Under the pieces are notes generated by a model. It ran no database searches, was not told the origin of the DNA, and was given only the letters and a program-made list of their open reading frames with translations. Shown here piece by piece: positions 13,092-24,161 of a stretch of 64,000 bases of DNA (positions are counted from its first letter, which is position 1; the number at the start of each line of letters is the position of its first letter). The translations under genes and the position numbers were made by a program. The DNA lies in assembly GCA_015178975.1 (NCBI GenBank), contig WHVD01000068.1, forward strand, positions 398,686 to 462,685. The letters are read 5' to 3'. This stretch comes from Hysterangium stoloniferum. Taxonomy: Eukaryota; Basidiomycota; Agaricomycetes; Hysterangiales; Hysterangiaceae.

Positions 13092-13700
13092 CAGGTGGTG
13101 CCCTCATGTATATTTCGTCTCTGAGCTTGGCATTCAGGTATGCGCTTTTAATATCCACTTGATGTATTTCCCAGTTTTGATGTGCTGCCATTGTCAGAAC
13201 AACTCGAATTGTTGACATGTTGGATGTGGGTGCAAAGATTTGTGAATAGTCTATGCCGTATTCTTAATGTTGACCATTTGCCACTAGACATGCTCATAGT
13301 TTTATCTTCTCTCCATCTGGTCCTCATTTTGTTGCAAGTACAAAATGGTGGGGTATGATATTTGCTCCTTGAGGTGCATCTACTTTTTCCCACGTCCTAA
13401 TTTCTCCAATTAACCTATTTCATAGTCAATTGCTGCTTGCCACTCAACTGCATCTGGTCCATTCTTCTATTGCAGCTGATGCCATCTGTCCCTGATTTAA
13501 TGCTTTATAATAGCCTGCTGGGGGTCACACTCAAGTTACTCTTGGGGTTGTTGGTGTTGGAAGTATTTGCACACTTTGTGGTGGTGTTGCAGAGGTTGGT
13601 GCTGATGGTATGATGTGCTGGATGTTACTCTGGACATTGTCTTCTGGGACTGTTTCCCATGACTCCCCCTCATCTAGTACATTGTTTTGAATATTGATTT
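13092..13700 (-). pseudogene. Copia reverse transcriptase fragment (copy A)
   Basis: Minus-strand translation gives TWEKVDAPQGANIIP, then YSQIFAPTSNMSTIRVVL and WEIHQVDIKSAYLNAKL, the start of the Copia-type reverse transcriptase domain (family RVT_2). In-frame stops interrupt it. It ends just after IYMRAPPD, before the YxDD catalytic box, so no polymerase activity is possible. Confidence 0.85.
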
Positions 13701-13724
13701 TTGTAGGTATTCAACTGACGTTTC

Positions 13725-15680
13725 TGTAATGTATTAGCCTTATTTTAATACTATTTTCCGAAAAAGGAGTCCAATGCTCTATCAAAATGTGCAAATACTC
13801 AATTCACTGCAAGGTAAAATAATTTAAGTATTTGATATTAATCAGTGGCAGCCTAAATAGACTTAGAACCCCTGAAGTCAAGAGTTTACTTGAATATATG
13901 CACCCTACTTCGCAAAGAAGGTTTTGAGAGCTGCTTGTGCAAGCTTGTTCTTTTTCTGTGATAACAACTACTAAAACAAGAATAACAATTTACTGATTCC
14001 GAAGCTAGATTTAACTTCAATGCTAGCTAGTTTATATATATTTTATACTATTTGTCAAACAGTTAAAATATTTATAAACGGGTCAAAAGATTAGATATAG
14101 AATAAAACACTATTTGGCTAATATATGCTTTATTTACACTAACCTACAGGGTCTACTGTGATACTAACTTATCAGGATCTTAATGTAGTCTTAAAGATTC
14201 TGCAAGGATATTCTCAGTATTTGTTTATGTGAATACGCTTTACTGATTCACAATAAATGAACAAAGAAATGGGATTATTTGCAATGTAATAAACAGTCAA
14301 ATTACTCAACTAGAGGTGACTGAAGTCTTAAACTACAAATAACAATGTAGAGAAAACTAATAATCAAATACTCAATTAAGAGATGACTATAGTATAAGAT
14401 TATTTATATATTATTAGTTGATAACCAACAGATCTAACTGAAGTGGAAATAATATATAAAAGATAGCCAGCTATTCAATTAAGAAGTGGCAAGGGGGAAC
14501 AAAAGTCAACAACTCAGATTGAGGTGACAGGGGAACAGCAGATCAGTCAACAGCTCAGATTGAGGTGACAAGGGATCTGATTGGGCCAACAACTCTGATA
14601 GAGGTGGCAAGGGTTTCCAACAGCTCAGATAGAGGTGGAATTAGATGTCCAACTGCCCAGATAGGGGTGGAGTAGCCTGCTTGCTGCAGTGACACACACA
14701 GATGTGGTGGGTTGATGAGATGATATGATTTTATTCAAGGCTGGAGCTGAGCTCCTTATATACATTTTAGTCTGAGACATTTAGAAGATTCTGGAAGATT
14801 TAATGATGTCATTCTGGGAGGAGTGATGTCATTTAGAATTTTCTAGAATTTTCTAGAGCATTGTGGAAAGTTCTAACTACTTCTAAGACACTATAGAATA
14901 TTCTTGGCATAATGGAACATTGTAGAATTTTATAGAATATTCTACAATATTCTATCTAATATTAGTACCTATTAACTAATGTTCCATTGGAAGCCACTGG
15001 AATGTTCCAGAGAGTTTCCTGTTTTTGTTGCAGTAGCATATATGATGACATAATGCTCTCGCGCCTGTGCGCGCGCATGACACCCTTCGCGTCTTGTGAC
15101 TGTCACGCGTTGTGACAGTCGCGCGCCTGTGTGACCGTCGCGCGCCTCTGTGACCGTCGCGCGCCTCTGTGACCGTCGCGCGCCTTTGTGACAACTGTCA
15201 CCTGTTATGACGGTTGTCACTCGTTGTGACGATTTTCCCGCGCACCGTGTAATAAACGCCAGGCCGGTTTTATATTATTATATAATTATTATATTTACTT
15301 TTAGTTAGTTATAAATATAATATTTTATTATAATAATATAAAAATATATATATTTCGCCTTGATAATGCGCGAGTATTTCAAATCGCGTTTTGTCGGCGT
15401 CGGAGTTTGAAATATCATGTGAATGTCACATGATTACTCGCGCGTTGTGAATAAGCGCTGAGTCGCCGACATATTAATCAAAAAAGAATAAAAAGTAGAA
15501 ATTCAATTACTTGCTCAATTTATTAGATAGAAATACAAAATAAATTGTATAAATTCAGGATAAATCAAACAAATATTGTACAATTTAATCGTCGCAATAT
15601 AATTACATTTGAATATTTGTTTTCGCAATTTGTTAGGGGAAATTGTTTAAAAATTGGAAAAAACTTAGAAATACATAACA
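13725..15680. mobile_element. 1956-bp LTR-like insertion in Copia A, TSD GTTTC
   Basis: It begins TGTAATG, ends ATAACA and is flanked on both sides by GTTTC (13720-13724 and 15681-15685). TG...CA ends plus a 5-bp target duplication identify a solo LTR or a small non-autonomous LTR element. It has no convincing coding region. Around 14510-14690 it carries degenerate repeats of an AACTCAGATTGAGGTGAC-like motif, and near 14750 a TTATATACAT motif that could be its promoter. Confidence 0.8.
15112..15187 (+). repeat. 19-bp GC-rich tandem repeat inside the LTR-like insertion
   Basis: Four units of GTGACCGTCGCGCGCCTCT or close variants lie end to end. Looser GTGAC/GTCAC-containing sequence surrounds them on both sides. 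Confidence 0.85.
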
Positions 15681-15760
15681 GTTTCATTCAACTGACGTTT
15701 CATTCAACTGACGTTTCATTCAACTGACGTTTCATTCAACTGACGTTTCATTCAACTGAC
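15681..15760 (-). repeat. 16-bp minisatellite in Copia A pol
   Basis: Five exact units of GTTTCATTCAACTGAC occur where copy B, near 48985-49020, has about two diverged ones. A 16-bp unit shifts the frame, so this expansion happened after the copy died. The first unit supplies the right-hand target duplication of the preceding insertion. Confidence 0.85.
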
Positions 15761-15992
15761 GTTTGTCATTTCTCGGGCCAGTATATAGGGCTTCCTTGGC
15801 TTGTGCTTCAAGCTTTCCAGTATCATTTAGGTGGATATACATACACTTTCATGCCAAATTTGTGTGCTTGGGCTAGGTTGGCCTTGGTCCCATGTATGAG
15901 GTTATATGGTGTGTGTCCAGGGATGGCTCTTGAAGGTAATTGATTTTTCAACCATATAGCATAATTAATGGCTTCAGCCCACAGGAATTTTG

Positions 15993-16924
15993 TAAAAGAC
16001 TTTAAGCACGATAACCTGTAACGAGACAGTTACACTCAGTCGTGCGCAGATAGTATGCAAACATCTGAGGTGATGTGTACCTAGCTCAAAGACTAAATAT
16101 GAAATGTAGTCTTTTCATGTACAAATAAGTAAATCAATAATCACGTTGTTGAAAATGTTATATGAAACAAGGTTAGTGTGAAGAGTGGTAGAAGTTCTAA
16201 CCGTTCTATATACAAAGAATGTCGACCGTTTAGGTACGATACCACGATGTATTGACTGTCTAAGTCTAATACAGGCTGAACACATATTGACTGCTTAGTT
16301 CAATACAGTAGAGAGAAGTGGCTATCTAAAGTAAGTAGATAGCTAGAACGAATAAGTAGAATCAACTGTTAAGTGCGATTCTGAACGACTGCTCGAGTGC
16401 AAAGTAGAGTAACTAGAGAGTCGGATAATAGAGTAGCATGGATGTAGTCCACGCAGGTTGAGATAAGGATTGAGTTTTGACTGGTACAGTTCAAAACTCA
16501 GATTGAGTAGATAGCTAAAGCCCATCTGTGACGGTTGAGACGATACACCAATCACAACTTACAGGACACTAACAGGTGTCTGGGTAAGTCGTGGTTGTGG
16601 TGTAAAAAGTGTCAGAGTTCTAAACTACGGGCACTAGAATACATAAGTCTGGGGTGTGTGCACCCACAAGAGTCGATGTACCGCATACATAGGTCGTCAA
16701 ACTAATTATAGATATAATAAAAGAGAGAAAACTGAAATAATAAAGGAAATATAGTAAGAGCTCATCCAACTATATTTCCTGAGTGTATTTCACCATACCT
16801 CTCACAGTTAGTGTGATGAGACACTAAACAAAAAGGAGTCGTACAAAATTATGTAACAATTATGTCTTTTCAGGACAATCAGAAACAAAGGGTTGATAGA
16901 CTGTGTCACACTTGAATTTCCAAC
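15993..16924. mobile_element. insertion of unknown class in Copia A, 6-bp duplication ATTTTG
   Basis: Comparison with copy B shows about 300 bp of foreign DNA, excluding a nested LTR, between two copies of ATTTTG (15987-15992 and 16925-16930). The ends show no clear TG...CA or terminal inverted repeats, so the class is open. Confidence 0.6.
16178..16806. mobile_element. solo LTR, 629 bp, TSD GTTAG
   Basis: It starts TGTGAAGAGTGG and ends CCTCTCACA, with GTTAG immediately on each side. Its start resembles the LTRs of element G and the solo LTR at 36693, so they form a related LTR group. No internal region is present, as expected after LTR-LTR recombination. Confidence 0.88.
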
Positions 16925-17415
16925 ATTTTGGGATGTTTTGGCCTAGTAACATGGCCTGTGCATGTTCAACAAGTGTCTGATTGAGTCTTTCAGCAACTCC
17001 ATTCTGTTGGGGTGAATTATGCACCGTAAGTTGTCTTTCAATTCCTTGTTCCTTCAAATATTGATCAAAATCTGCACTTAGGTACAGTGGGTCAAAAAAT
17101 TGCCCCAATGTTTGTGCATTCTAGAAAGATTGATATTATGTGAAGGAATGACATCAGCAAAAATTCTGAAAAATTCACATGATACATATACTAGAACATA
17201 TTGGCTATCTACCAACTTAAGAAATCATGTGATTCCAATCAAAACTCATTGCTCAATAAATCAAATAAAATAATCACTCATTGGGGCAGTTTTTTGACCC
17301 TCTATTATTTTCTCTGATTTTCAATGTTACACACCAGTATAAGGTAGGAGTGGGTCATGTGAATCATCAACATGTCATGTGACCTTATTTGTATCAATTT
17401 GGCATGTTGAACTTT

Positions 17416-18476
17416 TGTTAAGCTCCATGGATAGTCCCACGGAGGTTTCCGGTAACTATTCCAAACACACACACTTGCTTCCGGGAATTGTCCCATGGAG
17501 TCCCTGGGTAATAGGTCCTGGGAAAGTTCCAGGGATATTAGTACAAGGAACAGTGATATCAGAATAATTACCAGAAAGTATGGTGAACGACTGAGATGGA
17601 CTTGGCTTCAGCTTATAGGCTGCGCCCTCGTACACTCATTCAGGCATCCATATTTTGAACTGACAGAATGCATGCAAGAAGATATAGATTCCGGAGTTCC
17701 CGTGGGAGTTCCAGGAATCGAGCGTGCAAACAGACAAGAGGACTAGAGACTGGGATTGAAGGGAAACTTGTTCAAGGGTCAAACTTGTTTGGGGGAAAAC
17801 TAGTTCAAGATTGAAACTGGATCCTAAGTACATAAATATAGCAGACTTATATAGACTGTGAAATGTAATAATACCAAATCCGGTATTAATGAGAGGCAGA
17901 ACTATTAAACATAAAATGAAACAAGTAAATACTAAACTGGGAATTAGGGATGGAACGGAACAGGAGCGGAGAATGAATCATGACAGGTCATTTAACCATA
18001 ACTGGAGCGGGGCTCAGTTAGAGGGGTTCCGGAAGTCCGGTCAGAGTCCGGTGACTTGGTGCACAAGATAGTGTCGGGTATAGACAGGTTTGATGTGCAG
18101 GAGGTCTGGTGGAGTCCGGTGGGTTTTCCGATGACTGGTGTGTGAGATGCAGAGACAGGTCATAACAGGAGCGGGGTTCTATGCTCTGTTAGAGGGGTTC
18201 CAGGAGTCCGGTCAGAGTCCAGTGACTGGTACATAAGACACAGAGTGTCGGGTGTATATAGAGTGGAGTCTGAAGTCCGGTGAAGTCTGAGGACTGGTGT
18301 ATGAGACACAGAGGGTTAGGTGCAGACGGGTGGGGTGCGTACAGAGTCAGGCATAAACAAGTCGACGTGCAGGCTCTGGCGGGAACTCCAGTTGTAACTA
18401 TACAATATAGAGGGTCAGGAGCATGTAGGATGGGGTCCGGGGGCCCGGAGGCCGGCGGGTTTTCCGGTTCCTGACA
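17416..18476. mobile_element. solo LTR, 1061 bp, inside the Tc1 element, TSD ACTTT
   Basis: It begins TGTTAAGCTCC and ends TTCCTGACA between two copies of ACTTT (17411-17415 and 18477-18481). A second member of the family lies at 46628-47681. The age order is therefore Copia, then Tc1, then this LTR. Confidence 0.93.
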
Positions 18477-18489
18477 ACTTTGTTCATTC

Positions 18490-19533
18490 ATCTCCTTGAC
18501 TCCTTACCACCACTATGAAATCCATCTTTGCTGAAAAGCATTCTTCTGTTGTTTCTCTCCTCAATGAGGGTATTCCCATTGGCAAATTCAAGCTAGGACT
18601 GGCCTGGGGAAGGATACTATTGGCAGGATCAGTAGGGAGGTAGAGGGGGATAAGGAAAATCATCCTGGTGGCCATCCTTCCAAGCTTTCCCCTTATGATA
18701 AACAGTCAATTATCTGTCAAATCAGCTCTGGGAAGCTTGACAATGCTGTCCAAGCCACCCAATTCATAAATCCCATCATATCTACCTCTTTCACTCCTCA
18801 GACTGTTAGGAATGTGTTGAAGGAAGCTGGCTTTAGGTCAGCAACAAAGAAGAAAGCCCCTATGCTCAAGGGTCTCATTGTCAGCAATGTCTAAAGTTTG
18901 CCCAATACCATGAAAATTGGACTATGGAGGACTGGAAGAGGGTGTTGTGGACTGATGAGACAAAAATCAATAGGATTGGGTCAGATGGGAAGGTATATGT
19001 TTGGAAGCAACAAGGGGAACCAGTATCAGACAGGGCCACCACACCAACTGTCAAACATGGAGTGGGGGAATAACTTGATGGTTTGGGGGTGTATATGCTG
19101 GAATGGGGTAGGGAAGCTGATAGAGGTGCAGGGGAACATGGATGCAGTGCAGTATTGTGAGATTTTGGAGGAGGGAGTGGAGGATAGTATTGAAAGTTTG
19201 GAGATGGCTGAGGATAAGTGGTACTTCCAACAGGACAATGATCCAAAACATACCTCAAAAAAGGCAGACCAGTGGTTTTCTGACAATAACATCATTCCCA
19301 TGAAGTGGCCTACCTAATCCCTTGATCTAAATCCCATTGAACACCTCTGGCAACACCTCAAGGCCAAACTCCAACAATATGACATACCACCCAAAGGAGT
19401 ACATGAATTATGGGACAGGGTGGCAAAGGAGTGGACTGAAATACCACCAGAGACATGCCAGAGGCTAATAGAAAGCATGCCTAGGAGGATACAGGCAGTT
19501 TTAAAGGCAAAGGGGGGTCATACAAAGTATTAG
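18490..19533 (+). pseudogene. Tc1 transposase, DD34E type, frameshifted
   Basis: A helix-turn-helix region (SLLNEGIPIGKFK onwards) is followed by the catalytic triad: Asp in LWTDETKIN, Asp in WYFQQDNDPKHTS and Glu in LNPIEHLWQH. Thirty-four residues separate the second Asp from the Glu, as in Tc1. The protein would cut and paste the element at TA sites. It is broken by at least two frameshifts and by an in-frame TAA at about 19315, where a Gln is expected. It ends with a stop at 19531-19533. Confidence 0.88.
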
Positions 19534-19758
19534 ATTGTAAAATAATAGAGGGTCAAAAAACTGCCCCAATGAGTGATTATTCTGTTTGATTTATTGAGAA
19601 ATGAGTTTTGATTGGAATCACATGATTTCTTAAGTTGGTAGATAGGTGTTCTAGTATATCATGTGAAATTTTCAGAAGTTTTGCTAATGTCATTCCTTCA
19701 CACAATATCAATCTTGCTAAAATACACAAACATTGGGGCAGTTTTTTGACCCACTGTA

Positions 19759-21545
19759 CTTGCCTCCATGGTCTGAACGTATCCTTCATAATTTCAATCC
19801 AGGATGTTGTCGTAAAATATTACATTCATAATGTTTAAATGCCAAAAGGCCCTCCCCTTTATGCTTCAGAAAGGTGAGTTTTGTTTTGTGACTGTAATCA
19901 TCAGTAAAACTGATGTAGTATAGACTCCCTCCTAGGCTTGTAGTTTGTGCTGGTCCCCACAAATCTGTGTGTACAAATTCTCCATACATCTTTGCTCAAT
20001 TTTTCGTTTTCTCTGGCAATGGCTGACATACTGCTTTTGCTTGTGTGCAGGTATTGCAAAATTCTGGTTTAGAGGTAGTGTCAAAATCAACACCTTCAAC
20101 CAGTCCTCCTTTCTTTACAGCATCAAGTATTGCTTCTTGTGATACATACATGTCCCAGAGTTCGATGTAGTGCACATACATATGGTAGGTTTTGATTTTG
20201 CGACATTTGCTTGATGCTGACTATTTGTAGTGATGCTGTATAGTCCATCAATCTGCAGGATTATTGCAATAACCTTCTGATTTTGGGGATAATATCTTGC
20301 ATATTTTGTTTTCAAACAAAATTGTGTATCCTGCTGTTGCAATTTGATTTGCTGAGATGAGTGGGAATGCCATTTTTGGGGTGTAGAGAGATTTTTGAGG
20401 GTAATGGAACTCTTCTTGTCTCCCAATGGTAAGTTTATTTGTACATCTCCTTTTCATATAGCACTAATAGCAGATCCATCTGCAGTGTGCACTTGCTGTG
20501 GGTCCATGGCGGTGAAGGTAACAAATTTTGACCAGTCAGGGCAGAAGTATGATGTGGCACCTGAATCAATAATTGCATCTCATTGGTTGACAGATACATT
20601 CTTAACTCTATCTGTTGAGAATGCATAACGATCTTTGTCTGTTTCAGTAAGTGCATTCATGATTTCCTTCTTTGCACCCTTCTGTTGCCCTTGTTTGGGT
20701 CCTTGACCTTCCTTTCCTCCTCCGGCCCTCCAACAGTCAGCCTTGTAGTGGCCCTTTCTGTCGCAATTGTAACAGGTAATATCCTTGTTACTTGATATGT
20801 GGTCCTTCTTGCCATTTGCCTTTACCATTAAAGCACTATTTCCTCCTTTCTTTGAGGTCCTTTGATCTGTTAATTGACGATGTTCATACTCCTTGGAGAT
20901 GACATTAACCAGTTCATATGGGGTGAGTGGTTGTTTTGTGATATGTGCTGCAGCATTTATTGATGAGAGCAGTGGTCTGTAGGATTCAGGTAATGATCCC
21001 ATTACTATTGCATAAAAATCCTTATCCTCAATATTTGCTCCCATGCCTGATAATGGTTCACAAATTCAAAATAGATTTCTGAAATATACCTTTACATCAC
21101 CTCCTTCATTGCATCTGGGTTCTTGTAGCCTTCAATACAGATCTATTTGTACCAGTTCAGTTTTGCCCTCATGTATGGTACATATCTCTATCCATATCCT
21201 TGAGGCATTATCCAGTCCTTGGACATGCAACAATAGCTGATCTGAAATTGTGCTAAACATGTGTTGTTTGACGAGTGAGTCCTTCTGATAAAACTCATCA
21301 GTTTTCTTTTCTAAGTCTTCTATCTTGCTCAGCGTAAGTATTGATCCACCAGGCTTGATCATTTTTCCCGATGAGTCGATTTCAAATTGGGTTGGTTCCT
21401 TCCTACATCCATCAAGATAATACATCAAACCTCGTGCGCATATCACCATTTTTGCCCTTTCCTTATAGGTTATCCACTTTGAGCCATCTTCGGCAAGCTG
21501 GGGGATGTTATATAATGATGTCGTACTAGAGAGTGTCATATCCAT
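19759..21545 (-). pseudogene. Copia gag, protease and integrase remnants (copy A)
   Basis: From 21545 downwards come a gag N-terminus (WITYKERAKMVICARGL, then LLLHVQGLDNASRIW), a frameshift, the rest of gag with a zinc knuckle CYNCDRKGHYKADC, a protease with the active-site motif IIDSGATSYFCPDW, and an integrase with a CNTC half finger and Asp-containing HTDLWGPAQ and FTDDYSHKTK. The remaining integrase (HNSPQQNGVAERLNQTL) lies beyond the Tc1 insertion near 16930-17080. Several frameshifts and stops inactivate it. Confidence 0.9.
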
Positions 21546-21557
21546 GTTTGTCGGTTC

Positions 21558-21569
21558 GGGCCCATAACC
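21558..21569 (-). promoter_or_regulatory. Copia A primer binding site
   Basis: On the minus strand GGTTATGGGCCC lies 3 bp after the LTR end. This matches the anticodon-stem region of initiator tRNA-Met, the half-tRNA primer site known from Drosophila copia. Confidence 0.7.
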
Positions 21570-21572
21570 TAT

Positions 21573-21756
21573 TGTAGTTTATATTTGAGCAAGTGAGAAC
21601 TAGAAAGATAATAATATTTTGGGTTTTTTCGGACTGATTTATTTGACTGTTGTTTCCTATCCTATATACTATGTACCAGTAATAGTATGTTGCCTGTTCC
21701 ATACTGATTCCTAATTTTTTACTAATGCTATGTTTTATTCTCTATTATAACTGTGT
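21573..21756 (-). mobile_element. Copia A 5' LTR, truncated
   Basis: These 184 bp match the 3' two-thirds of the copy B LTR (35250-35429) in inverse orientation. The outer part is missing, and the sequence abuts the inverted-duplication arm at 21757. Confidence 0.75.
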
Positions 21757-21806
21757 GGAGCTCCGCCTAGACTGTTCCTTGCACTAGTGGTGATGTGACT
21801 AGCCAC

Positions 21807-22103
21807 TTATATTAAACTAGGAAGACATGCCCCTTTCTCTATATAAAAGTCCATATGGAGACTAGATTTGCCTCGTTGTAATTGTATGTAATAGATAGGC
21901 GGTTTGTTTCGGAACCGCGTTAGGTCAAGGGATTTAAGTTTTTTTTTTCCACCGTCGTTGAATGAGAAATGAACAGAGAAAGTATTTACAAACTGTACAG
22001 TCATATGTCTCTCTATGGCGGTCTCACATGTCCTATTACGAAAGGTGATGAGAAATACATAGTTTCTCCCTTTTGGGCTTAGACTAAAGGAAGGATATCT
22101 CAT
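21807..22103 (-). CDS. 98-residue open frame, unrecognised (left arm)
   Basis: The frame opens with MRYPSFSLSPKGRN and runs divergently from the cassette gene. An identical frame exists in the other arm. Preservation follows from the recent duplication and is not evidence of selection. No domain or signal peptide is visible, and it may be chance. Confidence 0.2.
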   Translation of the reverse strand: MRYPSFSLSPKGRNYVFLITFRNRTCETAIERHMTVQFVNTFSVHFSFNDGGKKKLKSLDLTRFRNKPPIYYIQLQRGKSSLHMDFYIEKGACLPSLI

Positions 22104-22318
22104 GGTAGATAGACCTTCTTGGGGCGCCTTTCCTGATCATAGAATCGCGTGCTTGGCTCCTCCCACATGTGGCTCTGCTCAAAAGAATGTCGAAGTAGGC
22201 GAGATGACTATCATTAATTTCATCACAGCCGGTTGCATTGGTTGATAAATGAATTGCTAGAAGCTAGCATCCGAAAAATTATCTGTTTGATTTTGAATAA
22301 GTGTCGAACACGCGGGTG

Positions 22319-22325
22319 TATAAAA
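22319..22325 (+). promoter_or_regulatory. TATA box of the left exon-cassette gene
   Basis: TATAAAA stands 61 bp before the ATG at 22380. It is preserved in the right arm. Confidence 0.6.
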
Positions 22326-22379
22326 CAGCTCACTCTTTCTGCTAAAACACCTTGCCACCCCACACACAATCAACATATT

Positions 22380-23752
22380 ATGATCGCACCCACCACTCCA
22401 CCCGCGCCATCAGTGTGAGTTGCTGATGTCCTCGGTTTATCATATCCCAGACCATCTGTCTTTGTACTGACCACATGATGTCAACGTCTAGACCCTTACC
22501 CCGTATCTATGAAGATGACTCGGGGAGATGCTGGGAAGAATATATGTAAGCTCATATCTAATAGTATTTGTGTTGATGTTAACTTTCTCTTCGCAATCCC
22601 CAGGCCGCCCCGTTATATGTAAGTTTCTCTCTGTAACCATACCGACTATGTGACGACGACGACATCTAGACCCTTACCCCCCATCCATGAGGATGACTCG
22701 GGGAGGTGCCATGCAGGAGACATGTAAGCTCATATCTAATAGTATTTGTGTTGATATTAATTTTCTCTTCGCAATCCCCAGACCGCCCCCCCCTTTTCCA
22801 TTCCGCTACATGTAAGTTTCTCTCTGTATCCGTACCGACTATGTGACGACGACAACATCTAGACCCTTACCCCCCATCCATGAGGATGACTCGGGGAGGT
22901 GCCCAGAATACATGTAAGCGCGTATCTAATAGTATTTGTGTTGATGTTAATTTTCTCTTCGCAATCCCCAGACCACCACCCCCACTTCCATTCCTGTACA
23001 TGTAAGTTTGTCTCTGTAACCATACCGACTATGTGACGACGACAACGTCTAGACCCCTACCCCCAATTGGTGAGGACGAGTCGGTGAGATGTGCGTGTTG
23101 CGGTGCGAATAGGTGAGCTCATGACGCCAATCTGTCCTCAATTGGTAGCATTGATACTAACTAGCTGTCACCACAGGGAACAGGCCAATTACCACGCCTA
23201 CCTGCCCAAGCTCAGGCTGGCGGGACACATGTAAGCTCATATTTAAGAGTATTTGTGTTGATATTAATTTTTCCTTCGCAATCCCCAGACCACTCCCCCC
23301 ACTTCCCCCAGATAGAGACAGGAGTGGTGCCGTGGTTTATGAGACCCCAGTGGATGTGTAAGTATCCCACATTAAGGCAATAACAGCACACTGACCATCA
23401 AATATATATTCGCTTTACAGGAGATACTCGGCCGTGGTGTCCCACAAGGATCCCATTGAAGCTCGAGCGTTGCGTCTCTCCGAGGGTTTGCCCAGGGCCC
23501 AAGCAACTGTACCGTCAAGGTGTGTTGAGGCCACATATAAGTCTTGCAATCCATTGATAATTAATCAAACTCCCTTTCTTGTTACCTTGACAGGTTTATT
23601 TCAGACAGGTCTCAAGTTACCGAGCCTGTTTTCCTTGCAAATGGTCGACGGCGCACTGATGTAAGTGTTAACCAAACAAAGTATTTATTAAACTACTAAT
23701 GCCGCTACAGGAGCGTCACCACCGACCAACCTTTACAGTAAGGTTCCGATAA
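22380..23752 (+). CDS. tandem exon-cassette gene, left copy, 13 exons, 219 residues
   Basis: I do not recognise this gene. Exons 22380-22414, 22492-22545, 22604-22618, 22670-22723, 22782-22811, 22863-22913, 22972-23001, 23053-23112, 23177-23230, 23289-23357, 23421-23519, 23594-23660 and 23711-23752 join without a frame break. All introns but the last are phase 2, most with the donor AT|GTAAG. Two exon types alternate: one encodes PLPPIHEDDSGRC plus a variable tail, the other PPPPxPFRYI. Their introns are nearly identical, so exon plus intron was duplicated as a unit. The unique C-terminus contains RYSAVVSHKDPIEARALRLS and FISDRSQVTEPVFLANGRR. No signal peptide or membrane segment is visible; the product would be proline-rich with regularly placed Cys. 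A TATA box lies upstream. Its end differs by a 1-bp indel from the right copy, giving an earlier stop. Confidence 0.75.
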
Positions 23753-24161
23753 TGCCTTGGGAACACAAAGGTACCCCCCGGGCATAACTGGGACACTTGG
23801 CAATGGACTGGCAGGCGGAGAAACGTCCGCTATCATGTCTGCTTTATCTTTGAATCATTTTTGCAACGGGAGGATCGTAACCTATTGCGCATGTTGGTGA
23901 CAATCGATGGGAAGCGCACTGACCCAAGACATCACCATGCAAATTTTGCGAAGCGTCACGGTTGCGTCACTCATGCATAAATAAAGAATTATGTCATTCT
24001 CGTTTGGGATTGACCTCCGATCTTACCCTATTTCTCTGAAGCTAAATACTGAAGTACATGTCAATGAAAGTAGGTGTCTATGAAAAGGAAAACTGCGTTG
24101 TAGTTTCATTTTCGACCAACCTGATGGTTACCTTACAATTGTGATTTCTTTTGCTCACATG

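Larger units (their letters stand above)
17085..19756 (+). mobile_element. Tc1/mariner transposon inserted in Copia A integrase
   Basis: Both ends read CAGTGGGTCAAAAAA in inverted orientation, with inverted terminal repeats of about 220 bp (17085-17310 and 19545-19756). TA flanks both ends (17083-17084 and 19757-19758). In Copia B the matching site near 48555 is uninterrupted, so the target is proved within this window. The element carries a Tc1-type transposase on the plus strand and a solo LTR in its left half. Confidence 0.93.
13092..21756 (-). mobile_element. Copia LTR retrotransposon copy A, 3'-truncated, with nested insertions
   Basis: In minus-strand order the element has an LTR remnant (21756-21573), a primer site, gag, protease, integrase and part of reverse transcriptase. 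Homology stops near 13092, inside reverse transcriptase, so RNase H and the 3' LTR are missing. Three insertions split it: 13725-15680, 15993-16924 and 17085-19756. Copy B at 35-49 kb is the same family in opposite orientation and lacks these insertions, so it supplies the empty-site sequence. Gag-protease-integrase-RT order is the Copia (Pseudoviridae-type) order. Confidence 0.9.
21757..24161 (+). repeat. left arm of a large inverted duplication
   Basis: This arm matches the reverse complement of 31856-34745. Outer ends are TGGAGCTCCGCC here and GGCGGAGCTCCA at the other arm; inner homology fades near 24161 and 31856. The arms differ mainly by two extra exon cassettes on the right and small indels. 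No target-site duplication was found at the outer ends. Confidence 0.9.

Noticed and set aside
22400..23300. Regularly spaced repeats that resemble a CRISPR-like array (also 33000-34020)
   Set aside because: Each repeat ends in GTAAG and CAG/TAG borders and the pieces between splice into one open frame. They are duplicated exons and introns in a eukaryotic gene.
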